Positions 9,345-17,789 of a stretch of 22,500 nt of DNA are shown here, piece after piece. This DNA comes from Prorocentrum cordatum (taxonomy: Eukaryota; Sar; Dinophyceae; Prorocentrales; Prorocentraceae): NCBI GenBank assembly GCA_963575745.1, contig CAUYUJ010002769.1, positions 240,001 to 262,500 on the forward strand, read 5' to 3'. Each line of letters starts with the position of its first letter. Within the stretch, counting starts at the first letter, position 1. The position numbers were made by a program, and so were the translations under genes. The notes beneath the pieces are model-generated. The model did not search any database. It saw only the letters and a list, made by a program, of their open reading frames with translations, and was not told where the DNA came from.

Positions 9345-9402
9345 GGCTGGCGTTTCACCCCCAGCCGTTTCTTGATGACCCCGGGGCCTGGCGAGGGCCC
9401 CC
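9345..9402 (+). repeat. Dispersed repeat G, copy 2
   Basis: GGGCTGGCGTTTCACCCCCAGCCGTTTCTTGATGACCCCGGGGCCTGGCGAGGGCCCCC aligns with the copies at 8660, 13702 and 16160, with many substitutions. Confidence 0.5.
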
Positions 9403-9485
9403 ATGCGTCCGAGCATTGCAAATCATATCAGGCTTGACGTTTGCAAGACGTTCGGCCGCCCTCGCCTTCTTTCCTCCTCTTGCAC

Positions 9486-9566
9486 GCCGGACAATTCGCC
9501 CTTCGATTGCCCTGATCACCCTCACGCTGGCGTGGACTGCCTCTGCCTCGCCGCCGGCGAAACAAG
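9486..9566 (-). repeat. Dispersed repeat F, copy 1
   Basis: About 80 bp that match 13304-13382, sharing GCCGGACAATTCGC at one end and GGACTGCCTCTGCCTCGCCGCCG at the other. On the minus strand both copies read GGEAEAV in the same frame, followed by a related basic stretch containing RIVR. There is no full open gene around either copy. Confidence 0.55.
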
Positions 9567-9607
9567 TGTGCAAGACGTTGGATGTCAGGGTCCTGGGGAT
9601 CGATGTT

Positions 9608-9680
9608 CGACCCCCAGACCTTTCCTTGGGTGCGTTCTGACCGAGATCTCGAGGCAAAGCCAGCCGTGGCGACGAGAAGC
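9608..9680 (-). repeat. Dispersed repeat I, copy 1
   Basis: Read on the minus strand: GTCGCCACGGCTGGCTTTGCCTCGAGATCTCGGTCAGAACGCACCC. The plus strand at 12348-12406 has GTCGCCGCGGCTGGGTTCCCCTCGAGATCCTGGTCAAAACTTGCCC. A shorter relative, CTCTGGTCGGAACGCACC, lies in intron 2 of the gene at about 5706-5723. An uncharacterised dispersed element. Confidence 0.5.
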
Positions 9681-9699
9681 CCCCTCGGACACCCAAAAC

Positions 9700-10040
9700 G
9701 CCTCGATGCTCGAAGCTCGACGTTCGAGCCTCGATCCTCGACCCTCATCCTCGATCCCCCTTCCGATCCTCGGTCCGATCCCACTCCGGCTCCGCAGTTG
9801 TCCCTAAGGCGTGAGACAGGTTTCGGATGGCACATCCATCTGCAACGCGCTGGGGTGGCCGCGGCGCCCGACACATCCTCCAGTCCCGCCAGCTCTCGGA
9901 GTTCCACGGTTTACCGCGACCATGTCCTCCATCCCCGATTCAGGATCTCGACCGAGCCTCGATCCTCGATCCTCATCCGAATTTGTCCTCGATCAAGGAT
10001 CTCGATCGAGGCTCGAGCCTCAAGCCTCGCCCGAACTGTC
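9700..10040. repeat. Irregular CCTCGAT-type 7-bp repeats
   Basis: Two clusters, 9700-9790 and 9940-10040, with repeated CCTCGAT, CTCGATC and GCTCGAAG words, for example GCCTCGATCCTCGATCCTCA near 9956. The segment between them contains dispersed repeat H at 9856-9909. No gene is supported. Confidence 0.6.
9856..9909 (+). repeat. Dispersed repeat H, copy 1
   Basis: GTGGCCGCGGCGCCCGACAC then ATCCTCCAGTCCCGCCAGCT. The same sequence with few changes is at 19441-19494 (GGCCGCGGCGCCCGAAACAT...). Unknown element. Confidence 0.5.
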
Positions 10041-10187
10041 ATTGATCCTCCAGATGCATGGTAGCCCAAGCGTGTGTTCTGTCCAATCTGGCTCCGCCGC
10101 TATCGCGCAGCTTTTGTCGGCTCTCGTTGCGCCGCCTGGGTCTTATCTTATTGAATGGCCCCTGTGGACAGGCACACGCTGGCGCTA

Positions 10188-10540
10188 CAGTCAACCCGCA
10201 CAGTAAGGACGGGCCACCTTCCCAAGGGCACGGTAGGTTCATGCGGCATTGGCGCGCTGGCGACGTTGGCGAAAGCGTTCAAGGTTGAAGTATGTGACGC
10301 AGAAGCACAGAAGGACACGGTCACGCCACTGGACCCGACGGAGTTCATCCTTGAACGATCGGGGCCGCGATCGATCCAAGGTTGAACGATCGGCGCACGG
10401 ACCATCCGTACCCTTGCGTCCTTGCCCCTTCTGCCCATCCTTCGCGACTCTCGCTGGCCAACCTCCCTCGAAAAAACGCCAACGGGGCCCTCCAAGGCCC
10501 CCGCATCCTCACCGCTGATACGGTTGATACGGGTTGACGG
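10188..10540 (+). mobile_element. Tc1/mariner-like MITE copy with internal insertion
   Basis: The left end TA|CAGTCAACCCGCACAGTAAG and the right end ATACGGGTTGACGG correspond to the intact copy at 12988-13158. Shared internal blocks are GGGCCACCTTCCCAAGGG at the left, and TACCCTTGC, CGGGGCCCTCCAAGGCCCCCGCATCCTCACCGC at the right. Between them, about 10233-10402 (~170 bp) has no counterpart in the other copy, so it is either an insertion here or a deletion there. The right terminus has one change from the 10-bp TIR and the right TA is lost. Confidence 0.55.
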
Positions 10541-10739
10541 TCACCCGCGTTCTGAGGATCATCGAAGCTGGCCCTCGTGCTGCCCGTCGTGCCAAGGCGG
10601 CCGAGCTCGCGGCGCTCGCCGCCGCGGGCGGGGCGGCGGCGCCGAGGCCGGCCCCCGACGGGGCGGGGCCGCGCTGGCGGCTGTGCGGGCCGCCGGGCGA
10701 GGCGCGGGGGCCTCCGCGGCGACGACCGCCACGACGACG
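10541..10739. other. Very GC-rich Ala/Arg-type open stretch
   Basis: Between the MITE and the GAC satellite. One plus frame reads an Ala-rich segment (AAELAALAAAGGAAAPRPAP), but two other frames are open as well and no motif appears. An exon fragment is possible but unproven. Confidence 0.25.
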
Positions 10740-10788
10740 ACGGCCGGGAGATCGAGGCTCGAGGATGGTCACCACGAGGGCTCCGTCC

Positions 10789-10842
<54 letters not shown>

Positions 10843-10876
10843 GCGGCGGCGACGACGGTGGCGGCGACGGTGGCGG

Positions 10877-10925
<49 letters not shown>

Positions 10926-11220
10926 AGCGGCCAGGAGATCGAGGATCGAGGATACCGCAAGGGCTTCGTCGTTCTCGCCGACGCCAGCGACGACGATGAC
11001 GACGACGACGACGACAACGATGACGACGACGGCCAGGAAATCGAGGCTCGAGAACACCGCGAGGGCCTACTACTCCTCGTCGACGACGACGACGACGCCA
11101 GAAGAGAAAGGCTCGAGGATACCGCAAAGGCCTCCTCCTTCTCCTTGTCCTCCTCCTCCTCCTCCTCCTCCTCCTCGATGGCGACGACAACGACCAGGAG
11201 AGCCAGGATACCCAAGGTCT
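10740..11220. repeat. Compound GAC/GGC satellite with conserved spacer
   Basis: (GAC)n and (GGC)n runs (10788-10930, 10985-11032, 11080-11098) and a CCT run at 11143-11176 alternate with a spacer like GGCCAGGAGATCGAGGCTCGAGGATACCGCAAGGGC. Spacers are near 10741, 10930, 11030, 11098 and 11190. So the region is a higher-order repeat, not only a simple one. Long poly-Asp, poly-Thr or poly-Arg frames are artefacts. Confidence 0.8.
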
Positions 11221-11568
11221 GCAGTCAAGGCGCTGACATACGGACCCCTCTGGGCTCAGGCAGGCCTCCAATTTTCGGGCTGTGAACCTGTTCGTCGCCG
11301 AGGCTCGCCGTGGCCACAAAAGCTACTTCTTTCTGAGTCCTGCGTCTCTCAGGGTAGCACGATGATTGCACCCATATCTCCAACCCTTCGGTTTGGTTTT
11401 CGGACGTCTCCGTCCGTCTTATGGTGGGGGTGCTTCTCACTTCGGGAGGCTTTTTCTAGCAGATCGTCCCGATCGGCTGCTGGAGCACCAGTTGCCAACC
11501 AAAGTTAGTCTTCGAACCTCCTGAACAAATGGATGATGGGCCGGTTTCCCACCACAACTAGCATAGGT
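11221..11568. other. Intergenic, no supported gene
   Basis: Unique-looking sequence between two satellites. Plus and minus frames are open for short distances without motifs. Confidence 0.4.
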
Positions 11569-11680
11569 AGGAGAGGGAGGAGGAGGAGAGGGAGGAGGAG
11601 GAGGAGGAGGAGGAGGAGGGGGAGGAGGAGGAGGAGGAGGAGGAGGAGGAGGAGGAGGAGGAGGAGGAGGAGGAGGAGGA
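11569..11680. repeat. (GGA)n microsatellite
   Basis: About 110 bp of GGA/GAG repeats with a few GGGA interruptions on the plus strand. Confidence 0.95.
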
Positions 11681-11921
11681 CCTCCCCATCCTCCCTTCTC
11701 CCCCGGCCTACATACGGTAGCGGTGGTGGAAAATCGGCCCATCCAATCGATGTGGGGGTTCTTTTTGGGGTGGGCCCCGGGGGGAAGCTGCGGGCCCCCA
11801 GGCCGTCAAGGGACGATTCGGGAGGAAGAGCCAGCCCTCGGGACAGGCTCGGGACATCTTGGGCCCGCCTTGAGCAAGTCAGTGCCAGGCAATTCCAGAG
11901 GCGAGAATCGAGGCAATTTTA

Positions 11922-12079
11922 CGTCGGGCATGTCCCTCTAAAGGAGGAGTAGTCAAAACTACCATTAAAAAAAGGCAGGGGACGATTTCTTGACTTTGTT
12001 TGACGATCTTTGGGCATTGTTGTGACTATTTTTCATTTTTCTTCCAAAGCCCGCCCGTAGGAGGACATTGCCCCCGATC
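11922..12079 (+). mobile_element. ~145-bp MITE, copy B
   Basis: Left end CGTCGGGCATGTCCCTCTAA; right end CCCGTAGGAGGACATTGCCCCCGATC, whose reverse complement starts GATCGGGGGCAATGTCCTCC. Flanks are TTA (11919-11921) and TAA (12080-12082), compatible with a TWA target but not identical. The interior has GACGATTTCTTGACTTTGTTTGAC and TTCTTCCAAAGCCCGCCC, shared with copy C. Confidence 0.7.
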
Positions 12080-12418
12080 TAAAGGCACTTGGAGTTCGCA
12101 TTGTTATTGTAGCGTGCCGCGTTGAATGACTCCCCTCGGAGCCTGAAATCGCAAGCACCGTGCGAAAAATGCTACATGCTCTGAGCGCGTCGCCTCCCCT
12201 CTGGCCTTTCTATGAGGCCGCTCTGGTCTTTCCCAGCTGTGCAGATGCAAAGTGAGCTCTTCGGCGCCGCGGATGTTGCTAAATAAAGCTTCGTGCTTCA
12301 TGTTGCCGCTGACCGCGAGTTTCTGTTGCACACCATATAGGAATCTCCGCGTCGCCGCGGCTGGGTTCCCCTCGAGATCCTGGTCAAAACTTGCCCCCAG
12401 AGTGGTCCAGGGCTCGTC
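12080..12418. other. Intergenic; contains dispersed repeat I copy
   Basis: No gene. 12348-12406 is the plus-strand counterpart of the repeat at 9608-9680. The rest has short open frames only. Confidence 0.45.
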
Positions 12419-12488
12419 CTCGACGACGACGTTGGCGACGAACGACGACGACAACGGCGGCGACGACGACAGCGGCGGCGGCGGCGCG
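12419..12488. repeat. (GAC)n/(GGC)n microsatellite
   Basis: CGACGACGACGTTGGCGACG followed by further CGACGACGAC and GGCGGCGGC runs. Similar in type to the satellite at 10740-11220 but without its spacer. Confidence 0.85.
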
Positions 12489-12744
12489 GGGTCATGCTGC
12501 ATGCGTCATGCTGGCGGGGGTCTCACTCCGCGATTGGTGGCGCCTGAGGGCACCGCAGCTGGCTGCGTGCGCGGCGTTGCAGCCGTGTTGCGTCAGCGGG
12601 GCCTCGCGCCGCGGTCTGTAGCTTCCAGGGACATCGTGGCACCGTCAGGGCCAGGGCGTCGCATCGCGTGCCGACACGCAACGGTCAGGCCCCAGGGGCC
12701 GCGTCGGGGGCCGCCGTGGGCGGAGCCTCACGCATGCAGATTTA

Positions 12745-12896
12745 GGTCGGGTATGTCCCCCGACGGGCGATTTTTTTGTGAAAATTGAAGCATAGCAGAA
12801 AAATATATGACATGGCAAGACAAAAATCAACAAATCGTTCCCAGACAATGGTTTAACTATTTGGGTACCTTCCTCCTGTGGAGGGACAGGCCCGAC
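12745..12896 (-). mobile_element. ~145-bp MITE, copy D (TTA duplication)
   Basis: Left end GGTCGGGTATGTCCCCCGAC; right end TTCCTCCTGTGGAGGGACAGGCCCGAC, whose reverse complement starts GTCGGGCCTGTCCCTCCACA. Exact TTA duplications flank it (12742-12744 and 12897-12899). Its interior aligns with the other copies only after reverse complementing (ACGATTTGTTGATTTTTG and a terminal CGCCCGTCGGGGGACATACC), so it is inserted in the opposite orientation. AT-rich interior, non-coding. Confidence 0.75.
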
Positions 12897-12987
12897 TTAA
12901 GAATAGATGGCTCCAGCCAGCCCTTGGGCCCGCGGCACAACATATGTTCCTGGGATTGACAGAAACTACACCCCACCAAGCGGATTA

Positions 12988-13158
12988 CAGTCAACCCGCA
13001 TGGCGAGGATGGGCCACCTTCCCAAGGGTACCCTTGCAGCCTTGCCTCTTCGGCCGATCCTTGGCGACGTTCGCTGGCCAGGCTCGTTCGGAAAACGTTG
13101 AATGGGCCTCCAGGGCCCTTGCATCCTCACCGCGCATCCTTATGATAAGGGTTGACTG
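12988..13158 (+). mobile_element. Tc1/mariner-like MITE, intact copy
   Basis: Perfect 10-bp terminal inverted repeats CAGTCAACCC / GGGTTGACTG, with weaker similarity to 24 bp (AGGATG on both arms). TA lies on both sides (12986-12987 and 13159-13160). The 5'-CAGT start with TA duplication is the signature of the Tc1/mariner superfamily. At 171 bp with no open frame it must be non-autonomous. A related, interrupted copy is at 10188-10540. Confidence 0.75.
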
Positions 13159-13303
13159 TAGCGAAGCGTCCCGTGAGTCCCCTTTGTTGGCTTCCCGAGA
13201 GGGTCACGCAGCCGCAATTCTCTCTCCAGCATGCGCGCCCGCGCGGTGTTGTTCCCCAGGCCGTTTTCACTGAAGGGTGTTTTTTTGCGTAAAGCGCTTG
13301 CAT

Positions 13304-13382
13304 GCCGGACAATTCGCGTTTCGGTGGCCCCGAGTAGCCACACGCTGGAGCGGACTGCCTCTGCCTCGCCGCCGACGAAAAA
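13304..13382 (-). repeat. Dispersed repeat F, copy 2
   Basis: Counterpart of 9486-9566: GCCGGACAATTCGCGTTTCG at one end and GCGGACTGCCTCTGCCTCGC at the other. Most differences change amino acids in the shared minus-strand frame, which argues against a conserved protein. Confidence 0.55.
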
Positions 13383-13547
13383 GTTGCTGCGTCGAGGGGT
13401 TGTGTCCACCCATGGGTTTTCAGGTGTGGCGCCGCCTCCAGTTTGTTCCATGGGCCGCCGAAGCAGCCCCTTTTTTCCCCAATCAGTGCTCGCACTGAAG
13501 GGGTCCTAGCGGAAGTAAAAAGATTTTGCGAAAGTTTCCCGCCGATT

Positions 13548-13645
13548 TTGGTGGCAGGCGGGGTTCCCGGGTTCCCGGTTCCGGGTTCCCGGGTTCCCGG
13601 TGCTTGGTTCCGGGCCGATTTCGGTGGTTCCCGGGCTCCTGGGCG
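13548..13645. repeat. GGTTCCCG short tandem array
   Basis: Repeated GGGTTCCCGG / GGTTCCGGG words, spaced 8-10 bp, most regular at 13560-13600 and recurring at 13620-13640. Confidence 0.75.
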
Positions 13646-13701
13646 AAAACCCAGACATGCGACGTCCTGATTTTTTTCAGGACGGCGTCCCGACCCTCCC
13701 C

Positions 13702-13765
13702 CCGGGACCGTTTTTTCATTCTGAGTCATGTTCTGACGGTCCCGAGGCCCGGCGAGAGCCCCACG
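13702..13765 (+). repeat. Dispersed repeat G, copy 3
   Basis: GGGACCGTTTTTTCATTCTGAGTC and GGTCCCGAGGCCCGGCGAGAGCCCC match the copy at 8660-8722 with scattered changes. Confidence 0.5.
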
Positions 13766-14011
13766 AGGCCGAAAACGGCCGAAATTTCGTAGTCCTGATT
13801 TTTTTTACGACGCGATCATGTCTTGGAACCATCCACTGATTGGGGTTTTTCTCTTGTGTAATTCTATGCCCAGCAGGCCCCGACGACCGCCGCAACCCTG
13901 GAGATCCTCCCGGGCGGGGCGCTGGGGACGGCATGGGAAGGTCCCTTTCACCCCAAGAGCTTCGCAAGTGACACGCTGGAGCACCAAGTCACGCTTCTAC
14001 GCTTTCACTCA

Positions 14012-14154
14012 AGTCGGGTATGCCCCTCTACAGGAGGAATACTCAAGAAGGGGGAAAATACCCTGGGGGGGATTTCTCGTGTTTTTGACTACGTTTGAAT
14101 ATTTGTCGATCTTCCGTTCTTCCAAAACCCGCCTGTTGAAGGACATGTGCGACC
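14012..14154 (+). mobile_element. ~145-bp MITE, copy C
   Basis: Left end AGTCGGGTATGCCCCTCTAC AGGAGGAATA; right end CCGCCTGTTGAAGGACATGTGCGACC, the imperfect inverted repeat. The interior shares GGATTTCTCGTGTTTTTGAC and TTCTTCCAAAACCCGCC with copies A and B. The flanks (TCA / TAT) no longer form a duplication, so this copy may be older. Confidence 0.65.
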
Positions 14155-14317
14155 TATGTAAGCTTACACGTTGGGGAGCCTCCTTCCGACGCCTTCCCGG
14201 GCCGGTCAGATGGCGCGGGGCGGGGGAGGTTTTGTCTGACCTGTCTTGCGCGCGAGGGCGAAGGCGGCGCAGCCCGCTTCTCGGCGGCGAGCGACAGGGG
14301 GAACTGGTGAGGAGGCG

Positions 14318-14452
14318 GGCCTTCTCAGAAGGCTCGGAAGTCCCTCGGCCTCCTGAGAAGTTCTCGAAGCATTCCCCGAAGACTCAGGATTTTTTCAGAA
14401 GGCGCAAGGGCTTCTGAGAAGTCCTGCTGCCTTCTGGGAAGGCCTCCTCCTT
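14318..14452. repeat. Imperfect palindromic CTTCTCAGAAG words
   Basis: CTTCTCAGAAGG, CTCCTGAGAAG, TTCTCGAAG, TTTTTCAGAAGG, CTTCTGAGAAG and CCTTCTGGGAAGG occur in about 130 bp. Each is a near-palindrome of 10-14 bp. It could be a decayed tandem repeat or a cluster of binding-site-like words; there is no further evidence. Confidence 0.55.
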
Positions 14453-14565
14453 TTCATTTCCCCCCCTCGCTCGCCGCCGATCTTCGTCGCGGATAAGGGA
14501 GGTGCGAGCAGGGCGGCGAGAGCAGGTCGGAGTAGTAATCGGAAGAAGCGGGCGAGAGGGAGGAA

Positions 14566-14704
14566 ACAGGGAGGCTGGAGGAGGGAGTTTTGAGGATGGA
14601 CGAGGGTGGAGGAACGATTAGGAGAGCAGGAGGAGGGGATGCAGGAGGAGAGGAGGAGTTGGGGGAGGAGGAGGAGGAGGAGGAGGAGGAGGAGGAGGAG
14701 GAGG
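14566..14704. repeat. Purine-rich tract with (GGA)n core
   Basis: GGAGG-rich sequence that becomes a pure GGA run at 14664-14703. Reading frames across it are poly-Glu or poly-Arg artefacts. Confidence 0.85.
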
Positions 14705-15810
14705 GTAACCAGGACAAGCAGCGGGAGGTGGATGCAGAGTCCCCGAGACGTCAGAGGTACAGAACTTGTTGATCACACAAGAGCTCTGGCGTCCGATATC
14801 CAGATCCTTTGAAACCCTGGGCACAGATGCTGGCTCCGCAGTAGGTAGGAGAGTCGGAGGGTCGAGATTTTGAGGGCTTCCCACAATAGAGCCGCTTGTA
14901 TTGCAGTCTGGGCAAAAAAAACCTCCAAGTTGGTTCTGGACCAATCAGAACTAAGGTCGGACGCCGAGGGGCTCACAAGGATTGTGACAAGCCAAGGGGA
15001 ACATGTTGGGAGGGATCAGCAATGTTTACTCTTGTGATCGAAATTCCAATTATAACGCCAACAACAGCAATTATCTGCACCATGGGTCTCCACGTGAACC
15101 ACGCGCTGAAGGACAATGCAGGACCGTTCGGCCTCCTCACCCAAACTGTTCGGCCCAGAGGGGATGGGGCCTGGGTGGGGGTATCGATTTGACACCTACT
15201 GGTCCAGAGTTGTCGTCGAATCCCGGGGAAAGCACCTCTCGGCTGCATCACGGTGATTCTGCATCTTCCCGTCTCCCCCTGAGGTATCGAGGCAGGACCT
15301 CCTCGGGGGCAACCTTCACGCGACCATCCTCGGCGTCTGGGGCTTCGCAGACCACCACGGCCCCGACTCGGAGAGCGGGCTGGGCGCACGGGTCGGAGCG
15401 GGTTTGGGCGTGCGCGGTACAGGTCGGAGGCCCCCCGAGGGCCCCCAGAGTGCCCAGAGCCCAGACTGCGGCGTTGCCACCCACAGAGGCGCCCGTTGAA
15501 CGCCTCTGTCCCAGCGGCGCCTTGACCGAGGGCGAGCAAGGGGGGGGCAGCGTGCTCGCGGGCGGCTAGCTTTGGTTCAATCGGGAAGGCATTCTTGTGG
15601 GCACCTTAAGTGAGAAGTTTGCTTCTCAGCAGTTGCCCTACATGACTACCTTGTCCCCCGAGAGCCCCTGGGACCGACTGTGCTCGTGGGGCGCCTTGCG
15701 AGGCCAAGCATCAACGAACAGATCGCCGAGAGCGACGTGAAATAAGAGCAGGCACATCGACGACGACGACTCAACATCGGGAAGGCCCGAGACGCTTCGA
15801 GAGCTCTTGA
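14705..15810. other. Unassigned sequence, no supported gene
   Basis: Frames are open on both strands at 14973-15569 (188 codons each way), which is expected from the base composition. A plus frame from about 15021 to 15192 begins with a hydrophobic segment (MFTLVIEIPIITPTTAIICT) and then stops. Its minus-strand mirror also gives a hydrophobic stretch. I cannot choose between them and recognise no domain. It may hold an exon or old transposon remains. Confidence 0.35.
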
Positions 15811-15849
15811 AGGATGAGGAGGAGAAGGAGGAGGAGGAGGAGGTTGAGG
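15811..15849. repeat. (GGA)n microsatellite
   Basis: ATGAGGAGGAGAAGGAGGAG and following GGA units, about 39 bp on the plus strand. Confidence 0.85.
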
Positions 15850-16650
15850 AACACTATGACCTAATACCGAGGTCTGCTGCTGTTACCGCTGCGCCGTCGC
15901 CGCCGACCCCAGACTCTTTCAGCCAGCGGCGGTGGGAACGTTCGCACCGTGGTCGAAACGGCCACAGGGATACGGCGCTTTCCCCAGAAGTCCTCGGACG
16001 TCCCGACCCCACCACCAGGGCCAGCGTTTCATCTCGAGTCGCTTTTGAAGGTCCGAGGGCACGGCAAGTTTCCCCAGAGGTCGGACAGGGCGAAAGCCCT
16101 CCGTCTTCATCTTCCAGGACGTCGGATGCCCAGGTCTCCCGCCGCTTCACGGGGCCCCCACTTCCCCTCGGACTGGCGTTTCGTCGCGAGCCGTTTTCAC
16201 GGACCCCGATGCGGGGTTCAGTGCTGACGGGGGACAGCCCATCTTCTCTGATCCCTTCCGACTGGCCTGGGCTCGGGAGCCACGTGGAGCCGACCCCCTT
16301 TTGCCGTCCCTCCGTTGATCTGGCGGACCGAAATCGGTACTCAAATAATGGGTACGAAGACGAAGAGCACTCCATGCTCCTTGTGAACACGACTCGCTGT
16401 CGTTGTCGCCACGGACGTTGCCTATTTGAGACAGAAGGCCGCCTGCCCAACAGCGGTCGCTGTTGGTGTTGGACATCATTTGCTGTTGTGCGTTGTGCTC
16501 ATGTTTGCTGTACCCATTTCGGGCGTCCAGAGCTGACACGGGTTTGGGAGCTACTAGCTACTATGCGGCTTGTCGGGGCTTGCGGCCTTGCACCGCCAGC
16601 TCAGCGCTGACCCGGGTTGCAGCACGTCCCTGGAGTCTTCTGGCAAGGAC
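15850..16650. other. Intergenic with two copies of dispersed repeat G
   Basis: Relatives of the repeat at 8660-8722 lie at 16017-16080 (GGGCCAGCGTTTCATCTCGAGTCGCTTTTG) and 16160-16215 (GGACTGGCGTTTCGTCGCGAGCCGTTTTC). A plus frame is open for 267 codons from 15807, but it runs through the GGA tract and both repeats, so I do not call a gene. Confidence 0.45.
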
Positions 16651-17374
16651 CCCCAGAGAGGCCGAACGCGGCGCGAAGCACCTCCGTGCCGGCTTCTGCG
16701 CACGGCGTCGGACGTCGGGGGGCGCGGCGGGAGGGGGCGGCGTGGCCTTTCGCGGGCGATTTGCCGACCCCGAGCCCCGAGCTCCGGCCAAAAATTTGGC
16801 CCCGCTTTGAGGGGTGGGGGCACATGCGGGGACGCAACCTCGGGGGGGGGGCTAGTCGGACGGACGCGCCCCACATCGAGGATGGTCGCCCCCCCCCATC
16901 GTATCTCCCAGAGTTGGGCCCCGAGTTTCTGGGCCAATTGAAAACCCACAGCGTCTGGGATTGAGGTCGTCATGCCCCCCCGGTGGTGGGGGTACAGTCG
17001 TGGCGCTGAACAGGGAACCCTGTTCGTTGGGGAGGGGCTCCGTGTTCCTCTCCATTGTGTCGCAGCTTGCCTTAGGGTGTCCTGGGGTTTTCGATGGGGA
17101 GTCGAAGCTTACCTTGTGGAGAAAAGGGGCCTCGCTCCTGAGTTAGGGTTCCTGAGGTCAACGCCCCGACTGCACGGCGGGGGCGGCGGCGGGGCCGCAG
17201 GAGGCGGGCGCCCCCGGCTGGGACGTCGAGGTGGCGCTCTTCGTCGGGGTCGGCGGTGCTCGCCGCCCGCCCGGGGCGGGCAGGAGCGGCGGGTGGGTCG
17301 CACGGAGGAGGAGGGGGGTGGGAAGGCACGGGTGTTGCGTGAGTCTGGGGCAGGTGTCTGGGAGTTCCAGGGCG
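16651..17374. other. Very GC-rich stretch, no supported gene
   Basis: Long G and C runs (GGGGGGGG, CCCCCCCC) around 16840-16990 and an Ala/Gly/Arg-type GC block at 17165-17290. Several frames are open on both strands. No motif or splice pattern is convincing. Confidence 0.4.
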
Positions 17375-17695
17375 CTCAGGAGGGGGGAAGGGAGTGGAGG
17401 AGGGGGAGAGTGGGAAGGGAGGGGCAGGAGGAAGGAAGGATGAGGGAGGAAGGAGGGAGGAAGGAGGAGGAGGAGAGGGCGGAGGAGGGGGAGGAGGAGG
17501 AAGAGGACGAGGAGGAGGGCCAGGAGGAGGGAATGAGTTGGGAGGAGGATGGCTGGAGAATGGAATGAGGAGAGAGGAGGAGGAGGAGGAGGAGGAGGAG
17601 GAGGAGGAGGAGGAGGAGGAGGAGGAGGAGAGGAGGAGGAGGAGGAGGGAGGAGGGAGGAGGAGGAGGAGGAGGAGGAGGAGGAGGAGGATTGAG
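17375..17695. repeat. ~320-bp polypurine tract with (GGA)n
   Basis: The plus strand is almost all G and A, moving from irregular GGGGAAGGGAGTGGAGG to pure GGA runs at 17575-17690. This is the longest purine tract in the window. Mirror-like purine tracts of this length can adopt triplex (H-DNA) structure; that is general knowledge, not shown here. Confidence 0.9.
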
Positions 17696-17789
17696 CGGGA
17701 TTGAGCGGGCCAGAACGGGCCCCGACGCCCAACGGTATCGTGCTGTGGGAGGTCGGGCCTTTTCGAGCCGTCCCCGAGCCGAGCCAGAC

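Noticed and set aside
10345-11319. 324-codon poly-Arg and poly-Thr frames and a 287-codon poly-Asp frame
   Set aside because: All come from GAC/GGC/CCT satellite runs and run into a MITE on one side.
15807-16610. 267-codon plus frame starting with an acidic stretch
   Set aside because: It passes through a GGA microsatellite and two copies of dispersed repeat G, with no domain or conserved motif.
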